Below the pieces are notes generated by a model. That model was not told where the DNA came from. It ran no database searches and saw nothing but the letters and a program-made list of their open reading frames with translations. Source: Citrobacter rodentium NBRC 105723 = DSM 16636 (lineage in GTDB: Bacteria > Pseudomonadota > Gammaproteobacteria > Enterobacterales > Enterobacteriaceae). From it: a stretch of DNA of 64,000 nucleotides. Location of the stretch: positions 248,001 through 312,000 of the forward strand of contig NZ_CP082833.1 of the NCBI RefSeq assembly GCF_021278985.1, written 5' to 3'. Both the position numbers and the translations under genes were made by a program. Shown one piece after another: positions 1-8,909 of the stretch (positions are counted from its first letter, which is position 1; the number at the start of each line of letters is the position of its first letter).

Positions 1-183
1 AACGGCACGTTTAAAGTGATCAGCTTCTATGCCAAAAAAGCGCGCGGCCTGATGAGCCGCTACATCATTGAAAACCGTCTGACGAAGCCTGAACAGCTGA
101 TGGACTTCAGCAGCGAAGGCTATTTCTTTGATGAAGCCGCGTCAGGGCATAGCGAGCTGGTATTTAAGCGCCACGAACAGTAA
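1..183 (+). CDS. yaaA: YaaA C-terminal part (peroxide stress protein), cut by window edge
   Basis: The first 60 codons, ending in TAA at 181-183, read in frame as the last quarter of YaaA, including the FYAKKARGLMSR and ELVFKRHEQ segments I recognise from the E. coli protein. YaaA limits intracellular iron during hydrogen peroxide stress. The start lies outside the window. In E. coli yaaA converges on thrC with yaaX between them; here the two genes still converge but yaaX is absent and only REP sequence separates them. Confidence 0.9.
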   Translation, partial: NGTFKVISFYAKKARGLMSRYIIENRLTKPEQLMDFSSEGYFFDEAASGHSELVFKRHEQ

Positions 184-193
184 CCGGAACATT

Positions 194-326
194 GCCGGAT
201 GGCGGCTACGCCTTATCCGGCCTACAAGCATCATATCGTGGGAACATTGCCGGATGGCGGCTGCGCCTTATCCGGCCTACAAGCGTCATCCGGTAGGCCT
301 GATAAGCGCAGCGCCATCAGGCAGTC
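194..326. repeat. REP/BIME cluster between yaaA and thrC
   Basis: Two head-to-tail palindromic units of the GCCGGATGGCGGC...GCCTTATCCGGC type start near 194 and 248, followed by an inverted unit (GGTAGGCCTGATAAGCGC...) near 290-326. These are standard enterobacterial REP elements between convergent genes, able to form stable hairpins in both transcripts. Confidence 0.85.
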
Positions 327-332
327 AGGCGC

Positions 333-1619
333 TTATCTCCGGCTCATCATCAACTTGCGCAGGGCGGCGAAATCAGCCGGCAGTTCATGCGACAGCAGCG
401 GCAGATCGGCCCGCTCCGCCAGCGCTTTTGGCAACTCCAGCGTTTCGCCAAGAATCGCTTCCACGCTCTCTTTAAACTTCGCCGGATGCGCGGTGCCTAA
501 AAACAGGCCGTACTCGCCCGGATTAAGCTGGTCGCGCAGCGCCCGGTAAGCCACCGCCGCGTGTGGTTCCGAGAGGTACCCTTTCGCCTGCAGTTCGCGC
601 ATTGTCTCCTGGGTGGTGGCATCGTCCACGGCGGCATAGCCCAGCTCATTCAGACGCCAGATCTTACGCCGGAACAGCTCCTCCACGCGCGGCCAGTTAT
701 TAGGCTGGCTCACATCCATCGCATTCGATAGCGTCGCCTGAGTCGCTTTCGGCGTCCATTTCCCCTCCTGCAGATAACGCGGCACCGTGTCGTTAACGTT
801 GGTGGCGGCGATAAAACGCTTCACCGGCAGACCGAGCGATTTCGCCAGCAGCCCCGCCGTCAGGTCGCCAAAGTTTCCGCTGGGAACAGAGATAACCAAC
901 TGATTGCGCGCCTCCTGCGGCAGCTGCGCGACCGCTTCGAAGTAATAGCAGATCTGCGCCAGCAGACGGCTGATATTAATCGAGTTCGCTGAGTTCAGCC
1001 CCAGCGCATCCTTCAGTTCATGATCGTCAAACGCCTGTTTGACCAGCGCCTGACAGGCGTCGAAATCGCCGTCGATAGCAACCGTCTCAATGTTGCCGCC
1101 CAGCGTACAGAACAGTTTTTCCTGCAGCGGACTGATCTTGCCGCGCGGATAGAGAATGACGACGCGCACGTTCGGCAGACCGTAAAACGCATGGGCGACG
1201 GCGGCGCCGGTATCGCCGGAGGTGGCTGTCAGAATGGTCACCGGCCTGTCGCCGCTGATTTGCGTCAGCATCTGCGCCATAAACCGGCCGCCGAAATCTT
1301 TAAACGCCAGCGTTGGTCCGTGGAACAGCTCAAGGCAGCCGACATCGCTTTCCACCTGAGCGACCGGGGCAGGAAAAGCAAACGCCGCGCGCACGCGCTC
1401 TTCGAGGATCTGCTGCGGAATTTCATCGCCAATAAACGCTGAAAGGATCTTTGCGCTACGGCTGACAAAGTCCTGGCTCAGCATCTCATCCACTTCCGTC
1501 AGGCTGAATTCCGGCAGATCGTGCGGGAAAAACAGCCCCTGATTTTTGCCCAGCCCCTGCGTGATGGCCTGCGCGAAGTTAACCTGTTCGTTATGATCTT
1601 TAAGATTGTAGAGTTTCAT
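333..1619 (-). CDS. thrC: Threonine synthase
   Basis: ThrC converts O-phospho-L-homoserine and water to L-threonine and phosphate, the last step of threonine synthesis. It is cytoplasmic and PLP-dependent. The product is 428 aa, the same length as in E. coli. The motif GPTLAFKDFGG near residue 100 carries the PLP-binding lysine, and SGDTGAAVAHAF and SVPSGNFGDL are PLP phosphate/cofactor-binding segments of fold-type II enzymes. It is the last gene of thrLABC; its ATG at 1619 is three bases after the thrB stop, so translation is probably coupled. Control comes from the thrL attenuator upstream. Confidence 0.97.
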   Translation of the reverse strand: MKLYNLKDHNEQVNFAQAITQGLGKNQGLFFPHDLPEFSLTEVDEMLSQDFVSRSAKILSAFIGDEIPQQILEERVRAAFAFPAPVAQVESDVGCLELFHGPTLAFKDFGGRFMAQMLTQISGDRPVTILTATSGDTGAAVAHAFYGLPNVRVVILYPRGKISPLQEKLFCTLGGNIETVAIDGDFDACQALVKQAFDDHELKDALGLNSANSINISRLLAQICYYFEAVAQLPQEARNQLVISVPSGNFGDLTAGLLAKSLGLPVKRFIAATNVNDTVPRYLQEGKWTPKATQATLSNAMDVSQPNNWPRVEELFRRKIWRLNELGYAAVDDATTQETMRELQAKGYLSEPHAAVAYRALRDQLNPGEYGLFLGTAHPAKFKESVEAILGETLELPKALAERADLPLLSHELPADFAALRKLMMSRR

Positions 1620-1622
1620 TAA

Positions 1623-2552
1623 TTATCCCAGTACTCGTGCGCCCGCCGTGTCCAGCCGGCAAATATGAACGAAGCCTTCCTGATTTTGCAGATAGTTTTT
1701 CCCCAGCCAGTCCGCTACGCGCTGGGCGGTATCCGGTTTATCGCAGAGCGCAAACAGCGTCGGCCCTGAACCGGATATTCCGCTCGCCAGCGCGCCGATT
1801 TCCGCCACCGCCTGACGCGCCTGGCTAAAGCCAGGTAGCAGACGCTCGCGGTGCGGCTCGGCAATCACATCTTTCATCAGTTTCGCCGCCAGCTGTGGTT
1901 GGCGGGAATAGCAGGCGTGAATAAAGCCTGCCAGATGCCGCCCGTGGGCGATGCAGTCCTGACGGCGATACTGCGCGGGCAGAATGGCGCGCGCTTCCGC
2001 CGTAGACACTTTAATTCCCGGATAGGCCAGCACCCACAGCCACTCATCAAATCCCGGCACCTGCTGGCTGATGATGCCGTTTTCCTCAATCATCAACTGC
2101 ATACCGCCAAGAAAGCACGGCGCAACGTTATCGTAATGAATGCTGCCGGAGATACGCCCTTCCAGTTCGCCCATCAGCGCCAGCAGGCGGGTGTCATTCA
2201 GCGGCTTGCCGCAGTGCTCATTCATCGCCACCAGCGCGGCAACGACGGAACAGGCGCTGGATCCTAACCCGGAACCAATCGGCATATTCTTTTCCAGCGA
2301 CATCGCCACCGGAATGGATTTACCCAGCTCCTGGCAAAAACGCTCCCAGCACTGATAAACGATGTTTTCCCGCGGCTCCGGGGGCAGTTTGTCGGCAAAA
2401 CGGCCCTGGTTGGTCAGACTGAAAGCATCCGCCGCCTCAACCGATACCACGTCGCCTAAGAGTGAGCCATCAACTGGCGTCACCGCCGCCCCGAGCACAT
2501 CGAAACCGACGCTCATATTGGCGCTGGAAGCCGGGGCATAAACTTTAACCAT
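1623..2552 (-). CDS. thrB: Homoserine kinase
   Basis: ThrB phosphorylates L-homoserine with ATP to O-phospho-L-homoserine, the fourth step from aspartate to threonine. It is a GHMP-family kinase: the glycine-rich ATP loop PIGSGLGSSACS is at about residue 90 and the C-terminal GISGSGPT motif at about 262. The chosen start gives MVKVYAPASSAN and 309 aa (E. coli has 310). The in-frame ATG seven codons upstream lies within the thrA end and is not used. It begins two bases after the thrA stop, consistent with coupled translation. Confidence 0.97.
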   Translation of the reverse strand: MVKVYAPASSANMSVGFDVLGAAVTPVDGSLLGDVVSVEAADAFSLTNQGRFADKLPPEPRENIVYQCWERFCQELGKSIPVAMSLEKNMPIGSGLGSSACSVVAALVAMNEHCGKPLNDTRLLALMGELEGRISGSIHYDNVAPCFLGGMQLMIEENGIISQQVPGFDEWLWVLAYPGIKVSTAEARAILPAQYRRQDCIAHGRHLAGFIHACYSRQPQLAAKLMKDVIAEPHRERLLPGFSQARQAVAEIGALASGISGSGPTLFALCDKPDTAQRVADWLGKNYLQNQEGFVHICRLDTAGARVLG

Positions 2553-2554
2553 GG

Positions 2555-5017
2555 TTAAACTCCTAACTTCCATGAGAGGGTACGCAACAGGTCGGCGAAT
2601 ACCCCTGCCGCCGTAACGTCGTTGCCCGCACCGTAGCCGCGCAGCACCAGCGGCAGCGGCTGATAATAGTGGCTGTAGAACGCCAGCGCGTTTTCGCCGT
2701 TTTTCACTTTATACAGCGGATCGTTACCATCGACCTCGGCAATTTTTACCCGGCAGACGCCGTCTTCTTCAATATTGCCAACATAGCGCAACACTTTGCC
2801 CTCATCACGGGCTTTCGCCACGCGGGCGGCAAAAGCGTCATCAAGCTGCGGCAGCTTCGCCATAAACGCAGCGACATCGCCGGAATTGTCAAAGGTTTCT
2901 GGCAAAACCGGCTCGATAACGATGTCAGAAAGTTCAAGCTCGCGTCCGGTTTCGCGGGCGAGGATCAGCAGCTTACGCGCCACATCCATCCCGGAAAGGT
3001 CATCACGCGGATCCGGCTCGGTGTAGCCCATTTCACGCGCCACTTTCGTGGCCTCAGAGAGGCTCATTCCCTCATCAAGCTTGCCGAAAATAAAGGAGAG
3101 CGAACCGGACAGAATCCCGGAGAATTTTTGCAGCTCGTCACCGGCGTTCAGCAGGTTTTGCAGGTTCTCGATTACCGGCAGGCCCGCGCCGACGTTAGTG
3201 TCGTAGAGGAATTTACGCCGCGATTTCGCCGCCGCAAAACGCAGCTGGTGGTAATAGTCCATCGATGAGGTATTCGCCTTTTTATTCGGCGTAACCACGT
3301 GGAAACCTTCGCGCAGGAAATCAGCATACTGATCCGCCACCGCCTGGCTGGAGGTGCAGTCGACAATCACCGGGTTAAGCAGATGGTATTCTTTCACCAG
3401 GCGAATTAAGCGCCCCAGGTTAAACGGCTCTTTCGCTTCCGCCAGCGCCGCCTGCCAGTTCTCCAGGTTCAGCCCATGCACGTTGGTCAGCAGCGCTCGT
3501 GAGTTCGCCACCCCGCAGACGCGCAGATCGATATGTTTGCTCTTAAGCCAGGTCTGCTGGCGCTTGAGCTGCTCCAGCAACGCGCCGCCGACGCCGCCGA
3601 CGCCAATGACAAACACTTCAATCACCTGATCGGTATTGAACAGCATCTGATGGGTCACGCGCACGCCCGTGGTGGCATCGTCATTGTTCACCACCACCGA
3701 AATGGAGCGCTCGGAGGAGCCCTGAGCGATCGCGACAATATTGATGTTGGCGCGCGCCAGTGCGGCAAAAAACTTCGCCGAGATACCGCGCAGCGTGCGC
3801 ATCCCGTCGCCGACCACGGAGATAATCGCCAGGCGCTCGGTCACCGCCAGCGGCTCCAGCAGACCTTCTTTTAACTCAAGATAAAACTCATCCTGTAACG
3901 CGCGCTGGGCGCGGGCGCAGTCCGCCTGCGGCACGCAGAAGCTGATGCTGTATTCCGACGAGGACTGGGTGATCAGTACTACCGAGATCCCGGAGCGGGA
4001 CATCACCGCAAAGACGCGCGCCGCCATCCCGATCATACCTTTCATGCCAGGACCGGAGACGTTGAACATCGCCATATTGTTGAGGTTGGAGATGCCCTTC
4101 ACCGGCAGATCGTCCTCATCGCGGCTGGCGCCGATAAGCGTACCTGGCGCCTGCGGGTTGCCGGTGTTTTTAATCAGGCAAGGGATCTGAAACTGAGCGA
4201 TTGGGGTGATGGTGCGAGGGTGAAGGACTTTGGCGCCGAAGTAGGAAAGCTCCATCGCTTCCTGGTAAGACATCGACTTCAGCAGCCTGGCATCCGGCAC
4301 CTGGCGCGGGTCGCAGGTATAAACGCCGTCCACGTCGGTCCAGATCTCGCAACAGTCGGCGCGCAGGCAGGCGGCCAGCACCGCGGCGGAATAATCGGAA
4401 CCATTACGCCCCAGCACCACCAGCTCGCCTTTCTCATTCCCGGCGGTAAAACCCGCCATCAGCACCATATGATCGGCAGGAATGCGCGCGGCGGCGATAC
4501 GGCGGGTGGATTCGGCAATATCAACGGTGGATTCCAGATAGTGCCCTACCGCCAGCAGTTTTTCGACCGGATCGATAACGGTAACATGGTGGCCGCGCGC
4601 CTCCAACAGCCCGGCCATGATGGCAATCGACATCTTTTCGCCACGGCAGATAAGCGCGGCGTTAATGCTGTCCGGACACTGGCCCAGCAGGCTGATCCCA
4701 TGCAAAACATGCTTAATCTGCGCAAATTCTTGCTCAACGAAGGCCTTCAACTGCGCCAGCGGAAATCCCGTCTGGACCTGTGCAAGCCCGGTCAGCAGTT
4801 CGGCAAAAATACGTTCGGCATCGCTGATATTGGGTAAGGCATCCTGACCGCCGATAGTCTTTTCAATCATCGCCACCAGGTGGTTGGTAATTTTTGCGGG
4901 GGCAGAAAGTACGGTCGCTACCTGCCCCTGCCTGGCATTGCTTTCCAGAATATCGGCAACCCGCAGAAACCGTTCTGCATTTGCCACTGACGTACCGCCG
5001 AACTTCAACACTCGCAT
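2555..5017 (-). CDS. thrA: Bifunctional aspartokinase I / homoserine dehydrogenase I
   Basis: The N-terminal aspartokinase (about residues 1-250, starting MRVLKFGGTSVAN) makes aspartyl phosphate. Two ACT-type regulatory domains follow in the middle, then the homoserine dehydrogenase (about 460-820, dinucleotide loop VGVGGVGGALL) reduces aspartate semialdehyde. The 820 aa length equals E. coli ThrA, known to be inhibited by threonine. The start at 5017 was chosen because it begins with the conserved KFGGTS motif; a longer frame to 5059 would run into the attenuator stem. It is the first enzyme gene of the threonine operon. Confidence 0.97.
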   Translation of the reverse strand: MRVLKFGGTSVANAERFLRVADILESNARQGQVATVLSAPAKITNHLVAMIEKTIGGQDALPNISDAERIFAELLTGLAQVQTGFPLAQLKAFVEQEFAQIKHVLHGISLLGQCPDSINAALICRGEKMSIAIMAGLLEARGHHVTVIDPVEKLLAVGHYLESTVDIAESTRRIAAARIPADHMVLMAGFTAGNEKGELVVLGRNGSDYSAAVLAACLRADCCEIWTDVDGVYTCDPRQVPDARLLKSMSYQEAMELSYFGAKVLHPRTITPIAQFQIPCLIKNTGNPQAPGTLIGASRDEDDLPVKGISNLNNMAMFNVSGPGMKGMIGMAARVFAVMSRSGISVVLITQSSSEYSISFCVPQADCARAQRALQDEFYLELKEGLLEPLAVTERLAIISVVGDGMRTLRGISAKFFAALARANINIVAIAQGSSERSISVVVNNDDATTGVRVTHQMLFNTDQVIEVFVIGVGGVGGALLEQLKRQQTWLKSKHIDLRVCGVANSRALLTNVHGLNLENWQAALAEAKEPFNLGRLIRLVKEYHLLNPVIVDCTSSQAVADQYADFLREGFHVVTPNKKANTSSMDYYHQLRFAAAKSRRKFLYDTNVGAGLPVIENLQNLLNAGDELQKFSGILSGSLSFIFGKLDEGMSLSEATKVAREMGYTEPDPRDDLSGMDVARKLLILARETGRELELSDIVIEPVLPETFDNSGDVAAFMAKLPQLDDAFAARVAKARDEGKVLRYVGNIEEDGVCRVKIAEVDGNDPLYKVKNGENALAFYSHYYQPLPLVLRGYGAGNDVTAAGVFADLLRTLSWKLGV

Positions 5018-5043
5018 GGTTGTTACCTCGTTAACTTTGGTCG

Positions 5044-5080
5044 AAAAAAAAGCCCGCACTGTTCAGGTGCGGGCTTTTTT
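5044..5080 (-). terminator. Threonine operon attenuator terminator
   Basis: A GC-rich hairpin, AAGCCCGCAC / GTGCGGGCTT around a short loop, is followed on the minus strand by a run of U residues. It lies between thrL and thrA. When threonyl- and isoleucyl-tRNA are plentiful the ribosome finishes thrL and this hairpin ends transcription before thrA. Confidence 0.93.
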
Positions 5081-5098
5081 CTGTATTTCCTGTACGCG

Positions 5099-5164
5099 TC
5101 AGCCCGCACCGTTACCTGTGGTAATGGTGGTGGTGGTAATAATGGTGGTGCTGATGCGTTTCAT
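5099..5164 (-). CDS. thrL: thr operon leader peptide
   Basis: A 21-codon frame reads MKRISTTIITTTTITTGNGAG, the threonine/isoleucine-rich leader peptide of enterobacterial thr operons. E. coli ThrL is also 21 aa. The cluster of Thr and Ile codons is the sensor: ribosome stalling there favours the antiterminator and lets transcription continue into thrABC. It lies 19 bases before the terminator hairpin. Confidence 0.97.
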   Translation of the reverse strand: MKRISTTIITTTTITTGNGAG

Positions 5165-5214
5165 GGATGTTGTGTACTCTGTAATTTTTATCTGTCTGTG
5201 CTGTGTGTCTCTAT

Positions 5215-5243
5215 TGGTTAAAGTATCTGGTGACCTAAGTCAA
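5215..5243 (-). promoter_or_regulatory. thrLABC promoter
   Basis: On the minus strand TTGACT (5238-5243) is followed after 17 bases by TAACCA (5215-5220). The sequence closely resembles the known E. coli thr promoter. It sits about 50 bases upstream of the thrL start codon. Confidence 0.7.
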
Positions 5244-5376
5244 TAAATATTTGATTTATTAACCTGACGAAACTTGTTCATGTGCTGCTGCCACCGGGTT
5301 TACTTTCAACCACTAACCAACGTTACCACTCGCATTGTTAGCATTAACCACCAGAAAACCAATAAAAACAAAATGA

Positions 5377-6061
5377 TTATTTGGCTACATTTTTCTCTAT
5401 ATCATGCACCAGACGATGCAACATTGCCGTGTCTCGCTGTCCCAGCAGACCCAAACGTTGCTGTAACCAGTCAACCAGTTTTACGTCGCCGGCAACGTCT
5501 AATGTTGATAATAAGCGCATGACGCGGGAACGTAACGCCCGTAACTGAAACTCATCAGATATATCGATATTTTTATCGGGTTGTTGCATTAAACTTGCTA
5601 ATTGATAGCAATACACCATCACCGCCTGTCCGAGATTAAGCGACGGATAATCGGCAACCATCGGCACCCCGGTTAATACATCCGCCAGCGCCAGTTCCTC
5701 ATTGGTTAAACCGGAATCTTCGCGACCAAACACCAGCGCGGCATGGTTCATCCAGCCCGCTTTTTCTTCCAGCAGGGGCACCAGTTCTGCGGGCGTGGCG
5801 TAATAATGAAATTTCGCCCGGCTGCGCGCTGTGGTGGCGATAGTGAAATCGACATCCTGAAGCGCATCGAAAAGCGTGGGAAAAACCTCAATATTATCAA
5901 TAATATCGCCGGAACCGTGCGCCACCCAGCGCGTCGCGGGCTCCCGGTGCGCCTCGCTGTCCACGATACGCAACCGGGCAAAACCCATCGTCTTCATGGC
6001 GCGCTGCCGCGCCGATATTTTCCGCTCTGGCCGGAGCGACAAGGATAATTGTTATACGCAT
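5377..6061 (-). pseudogene. yjtD: YjtD (LasT) SpoU/TrmH-family RNA methyltransferase, frameshifted
   Basis: From ATG at 6059-6061 the frame reads MRITIILVAPARAENIG, the normal start of this SPOUT-type methyltransferase, but it leaves frame at a GC dinucleotide run (5999-6004). The remaining conserved protein (AMKTMGF... to ...DIEKNVAK) continues in another frame. Adding two bases to the GC run restores one 228-aa protein, the E. coli length. C-terminal motifs such as ALVFGREDSGLT and SLNLGQAVMVY are intact. Upstream of thr, as in E. coli, the gene is on the same strand as thrL. Either the gene is inactive or the two-base loss is a sequence error. The RNA substrate is not known to me. Confidence 0.85.
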
Positions 6062-6448
6062 TTCGCTACTCTTTACGCTTGCTCCGTGGGTAATGTAAAC
6101 ATATTACGCGGAGAGAATTTACAAAATATTAACCAAAATCACTGAAAAACCGTTTCACCTTTCATAAAAGACGCTAAACTATTCCCTGTGGTTACTAATG
6201 ATTTTTATGTTAACAGAAACAGTATATCCTGCTGTTTATCTAAGACAATTTGATTTAAAATGAATCTTATTCGTAGGATTCACCGCGTTAATTAGTTAAC
6301 CGGTGCAACTAGTTGGATTATTGCATTTTTGTGATGAACGCTAGCATTTAGATACGATGATTTCATCAAACTGTTAACGTGCTACAATTGAACTTGATAT
6401 ATGTCAACGAAGCGTAGTTTTATTGGGTGTCCGGCTCGTCTTAGCCTG
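6062..6448. other. Intergenic region between yjtD and yjjY, no gene seen
   Basis: This 387-base stretch is AT-rich and lacks any ORF with a convincing start or family match. It must hold the yjtD promoter. I see no REP element or clear terminator in it. Confidence 0.6.
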
Positions 6449-6589
6449 TTATGTTGCTGTTAAAATGGTTAGGATGACAGCCGTTTTTGACACTGTCGGG
6501 TCCAGAGGGAAAGTACCCACGACCAAGCTAATGATGTTGTTGACGTTGATGGAAAGTGCATCAAGAACGCAATTACGTACTTTAGTCAT
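6449..6589 (-). CDS. yjjY: Small protein YjjY, function unknown
   Basis: A 46-codon frame starting MTKVRNCVLDALSIN and ending ILTILTAT matches what I remember of E. coli YjjY in length and nearly every residue, including NNIISLVVGTFP in the middle. It lies directly upstream of and divergent from arcA, as in E. coli. The C-terminal half is hydrophobic. The frame also covers the arcA upstream region, so conservation may partly reflect arcA regulatory or leader sequence rather than a protein; no role is assigned. Confidence 0.7.
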   Translation of the reverse strand: MTKVRNCVLDALSINVNNIISLVVGTFPLDPTVSKTAVILTILTAT

Positions 6590-6684
6590 GTTACGCCGAT
6601 CATGTTAATTTGCGACATGCATCAGTCAGGTCAGGGACTTTTGTACTTCCTGTTTCGATTTAGTTGGCAATTTAGGTATCAAAC

Positions 6685-7401
6685 ATGCAGACCCCGCACA
6701 TTCTTATCGTTGAAGACGAGTTGGTAACACGCAACACGTTGAAAAGTATTTTCGAAGCGGAAGGCTATGATGTATTCGAGGCGACAGATGGCGCGGAAAT
6801 GCATCAGATCCTCTCTGAGTATGACATCAACCTGGTGATCATGGACATCAACCTGCCAGGCAAAAACGGTCTTCTGCTGGCGCGCGAACTGCGCGAGCAG
6901 GCGAACGTTGCGCTGATGTTCCTGACGGGTCGTGATAACGAGGTTGATAAGATACTTGGCCTGGAGATCGGCGCAGATGATTACATCACCAAGCCCTTCA
7001 ACCCACGCGAGCTGACTATCCGTGCCCGTAACCTGCTGTCGCGTACCATGAACCTGGGTACCGTCAGCGAAGAACGTCGTAGCGTTGAAAGCTACAAGTT
7101 CAACGGTTGGGAACTGGACATCAACAGCCGTTCGCTGATCGGCCCGGATGGCGAGCAATACAAGCTGCCGCGCAGCGAGTTCCGCGCCATGCTTCACTTC
7201 TGCGAGAACCCTGGAAAAATCCAGTCCCGCGCCGAGCTGCTGAAGAAAATGACCGGTCGCGAGCTGAAGCCGCACGATCGTACTGTCGACGTGACTATCC
7301 GCCGTATTCGTAAGCACTTCGAATCCACGCCGGATACCCCTGAAATCATCGCCACCATTCACGGCGAAGGTTACCGTTTCTGCGGCGATCTGCAGGACTA
7401 A
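6685..7401 (+). CDS. arcA: Aerobic respiration control response regulator ArcA
   Basis: ArcA is the DNA-binding response regulator of the ArcBA redox system, repressing respiratory genes when oxygen is low. The product is 238 aa, identical in length to E. coli. The receiver domain (about 1-120) has the acidic pair E10/D11, phosphoacceptor D54 (VIMDINLPG), and the conserved K in ITKPFNP. An OmpR-type winged-helix domain follows (about 135-234), ending in HGEGYRFCGDL. It is transcribed alone, divergent from yjjY, and followed by a strong terminator. Its sensor ArcB is not in the window. Confidence 0.98.
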   Translation: MQTPHILIVEDELVTRNTLKSIFEAEGYDVFEATDGAEMHQILSEYDINLVIMDINLPGKNGLLLARELREQANVALMFLTGRDNEVDKILGLEIGADDYITKPFNPRELTIRARNLLSRTMNLGTVSEERRSVESYKFNGWELDINSRSLIGPDGEQYKLPRSEFRAMLHFCENPGKIQSRAELLKKMTGRELKPHDRTVDVTIRRIRKHFESTPDTPEIIATIHGEGYRFCGDLQD

Positions 7402-7417
7402 GCGGTTTACCACCGTC

Positions 7418-7446
7418 AAAAAACGGCGCTGAATGCGCCGTTTTTT
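7418..7446 (+). terminator. arcA terminator, possibly bidirectional with creD
   Basis: The inverted repeat AAAACGGCGC / GCGCCGTTTT with a short loop is flanked by A on the left and T on the right, so it can end both arcA and the convergent cre operon. Confidence 0.88.
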
Positions 7447-7465
7447 ATTTCCGCCGGATTAAGGT

Positions 7466-8851
7466 TTATTTCCACAAACGAAACGTGTCATCCTGCGGCG
7501 TCGCCGGAGCCGTTGGCGTTGTTGGTGTAGGCGTCGTCGTTGGCGGCAGCGGCCTGGCGCGGGAAAACGCATACCAGTCCAGATGACGCGTCAGGAACAT
7601 TACCCCGCCAAGCGCCAACAGCAGCACCGTCGTTCCCAGCAGTAGCGCGCTGTCGGCGGAGCGCAGCAGTACCCACATCACGCCGTCCAGCAGCAGCAAC
7701 GCCAGGGTAAACATTATGCTGTTACGCCATCCTTTAAGAACCGCCTGCAGATAGACGCCATTCATCAGCGCCCCGACCAGACTTGCGGCTATCCACGCCG
7801 GAGTAAAGCCGATATGCTCGGCAAGCGCCAGCAGCAGCAGATAAAACATCACCAGCGACAGACCGACCAGCAGATACTGCATCGGATGAAGCTGTTTACC
7901 GGTTAACGTTTCGAAGATAAAGAAAGCCATAAAGGTCAGCGTTATCAGCAGAAGAGCATATTTGGTCGCTCTGTCGGTCAACTGATACTGATCGGCGGGC
8001 GTCGCCACGGCCACGCTGAACGCCGGCAGGCTAAACCAGCCATCCTTTTGCGACTCGACAAATCGCTCGCCGAGATTATTGGCGAACCAGCTGCTCTGCC
8101 ACTGCGCCTGAAAGCCTGAGGCGCTGATCTCGCGTTTCGCAGGCAGAAAATCACCGAGAAAATTCGGATGCGGCCAGTTGCTGCTCAGCGACATTTCACT
8201 GTTGCGCCCGACCGGCACCACCGAGAACGAGCCGGTTCCGCTCAAATTCAGCGACATCGTCAGGTTCAGGTCCCGCTGCGCCCACTGCTCGTCAGGAAGC
8301 GGAATGTGCAACCCGTCTCCGCCTCCCGACAAGCCCGTTCCCGGCTCAACGGCAAACGCCGTGCCGTTTACCGTTGGCGCTTTCACCACCCCGATACCGC
8401 GCGCATCGCCTACGCCGATCACCACATACGGTTTGCCCAGCTCAATCGTCGGCTTATTCAGTTCACTCAGGCGCGCTGCGGCAAACGTTGCCTTCAGCGC
8501 CACGCCGGTATGCCAGACCTGCCCCTGATAAATGCCGATTTTTCGCGCTTCAACGTTTTGATTTCCTTCAACCATCAACGACTCAGGCAGCCAGAAGTGA
8601 ATAAAACTGCGCTTATGCTGTACCTGCCTGTCATCTTCCATCACGGTGTACAGTTCAGTTACGGGGACAGCGATCAGCGGACCAACCACCTTTTGCGGTC
8701 CACTGGTGCTTTGCCGAATCTCATCCTCCACCGTATCGCGGTAATCAGCACGTTCAACAATAATTTGCCGGACCATCATCAGCGGGATCAGCAACAACAC
8801 AATCGCACCGCTCAGGGTGACGACTTTCCAGAACAGGGGGGATTTCAACAT
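7466..8851 (-). CDS. creD: Inner membrane protein CreD, CreBC regulon output
   Basis: CreD is an inner-membrane protein of about 450 aa whose expression is the classic readout of CreBC activity; it affects cell-envelope integrity and colicin E2 tolerance. Here it is 461 aa from MLKSPLFWK. One N-terminal membrane segment (about 8-28) is followed by a large extracytoplasmic domain (about 40-300) and a cluster of hydrophobic helices (about 305-430). The tail is proline/threonine-rich (PTTTPTPTTPTAP), longer than I recall for E. coli. A CreB box lies 60-80 bases upstream of the start. Confidence 0.93.
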   Translation of the reverse strand: MLKSPLFWKVVTLSGAIVLLLIPLMMVRQIIVERADYRDTVEDEIRQSTSGPQKVVGPLIAVPVTELYTVMEDDRQVQHKRSFIHFWLPESLMVEGNQNVEARKIGIYQGQVWHTGVALKATFAAARLSELNKPTIELGKPYVVIGVGDARGIGVVKAPTVNGTAFAVEPGTGLSGGGDGLHIPLPDEQWAQRDLNLTMSLNLSGTGSFSVVPVGRNSEMSLSSNWPHPNFLGDFLPAKREISASGFQAQWQSSWFANNLGERFVESQKDGWFSLPAFSVAVATPADQYQLTDRATKYALLLITLTFMAFFIFETLTGKQLHPMQYLLVGLSLVMFYLLLLALAEHIGFTPAWIAASLVGALMNGVYLQAVLKGWRNSIMFTLALLLLDGVMWVLLRSADSALLLGTTVLLLALGGVMFLTRHLDWYAFSRARPLPPTTTPTPTTPTAPATPQDDTFRLWK

Positions 8852-8909
8852 AGCGTTCTCCTTATGCAATACCGGCAGAGTAAGCACGCTATGTGGGTAA
8901 ATTTTGAAG

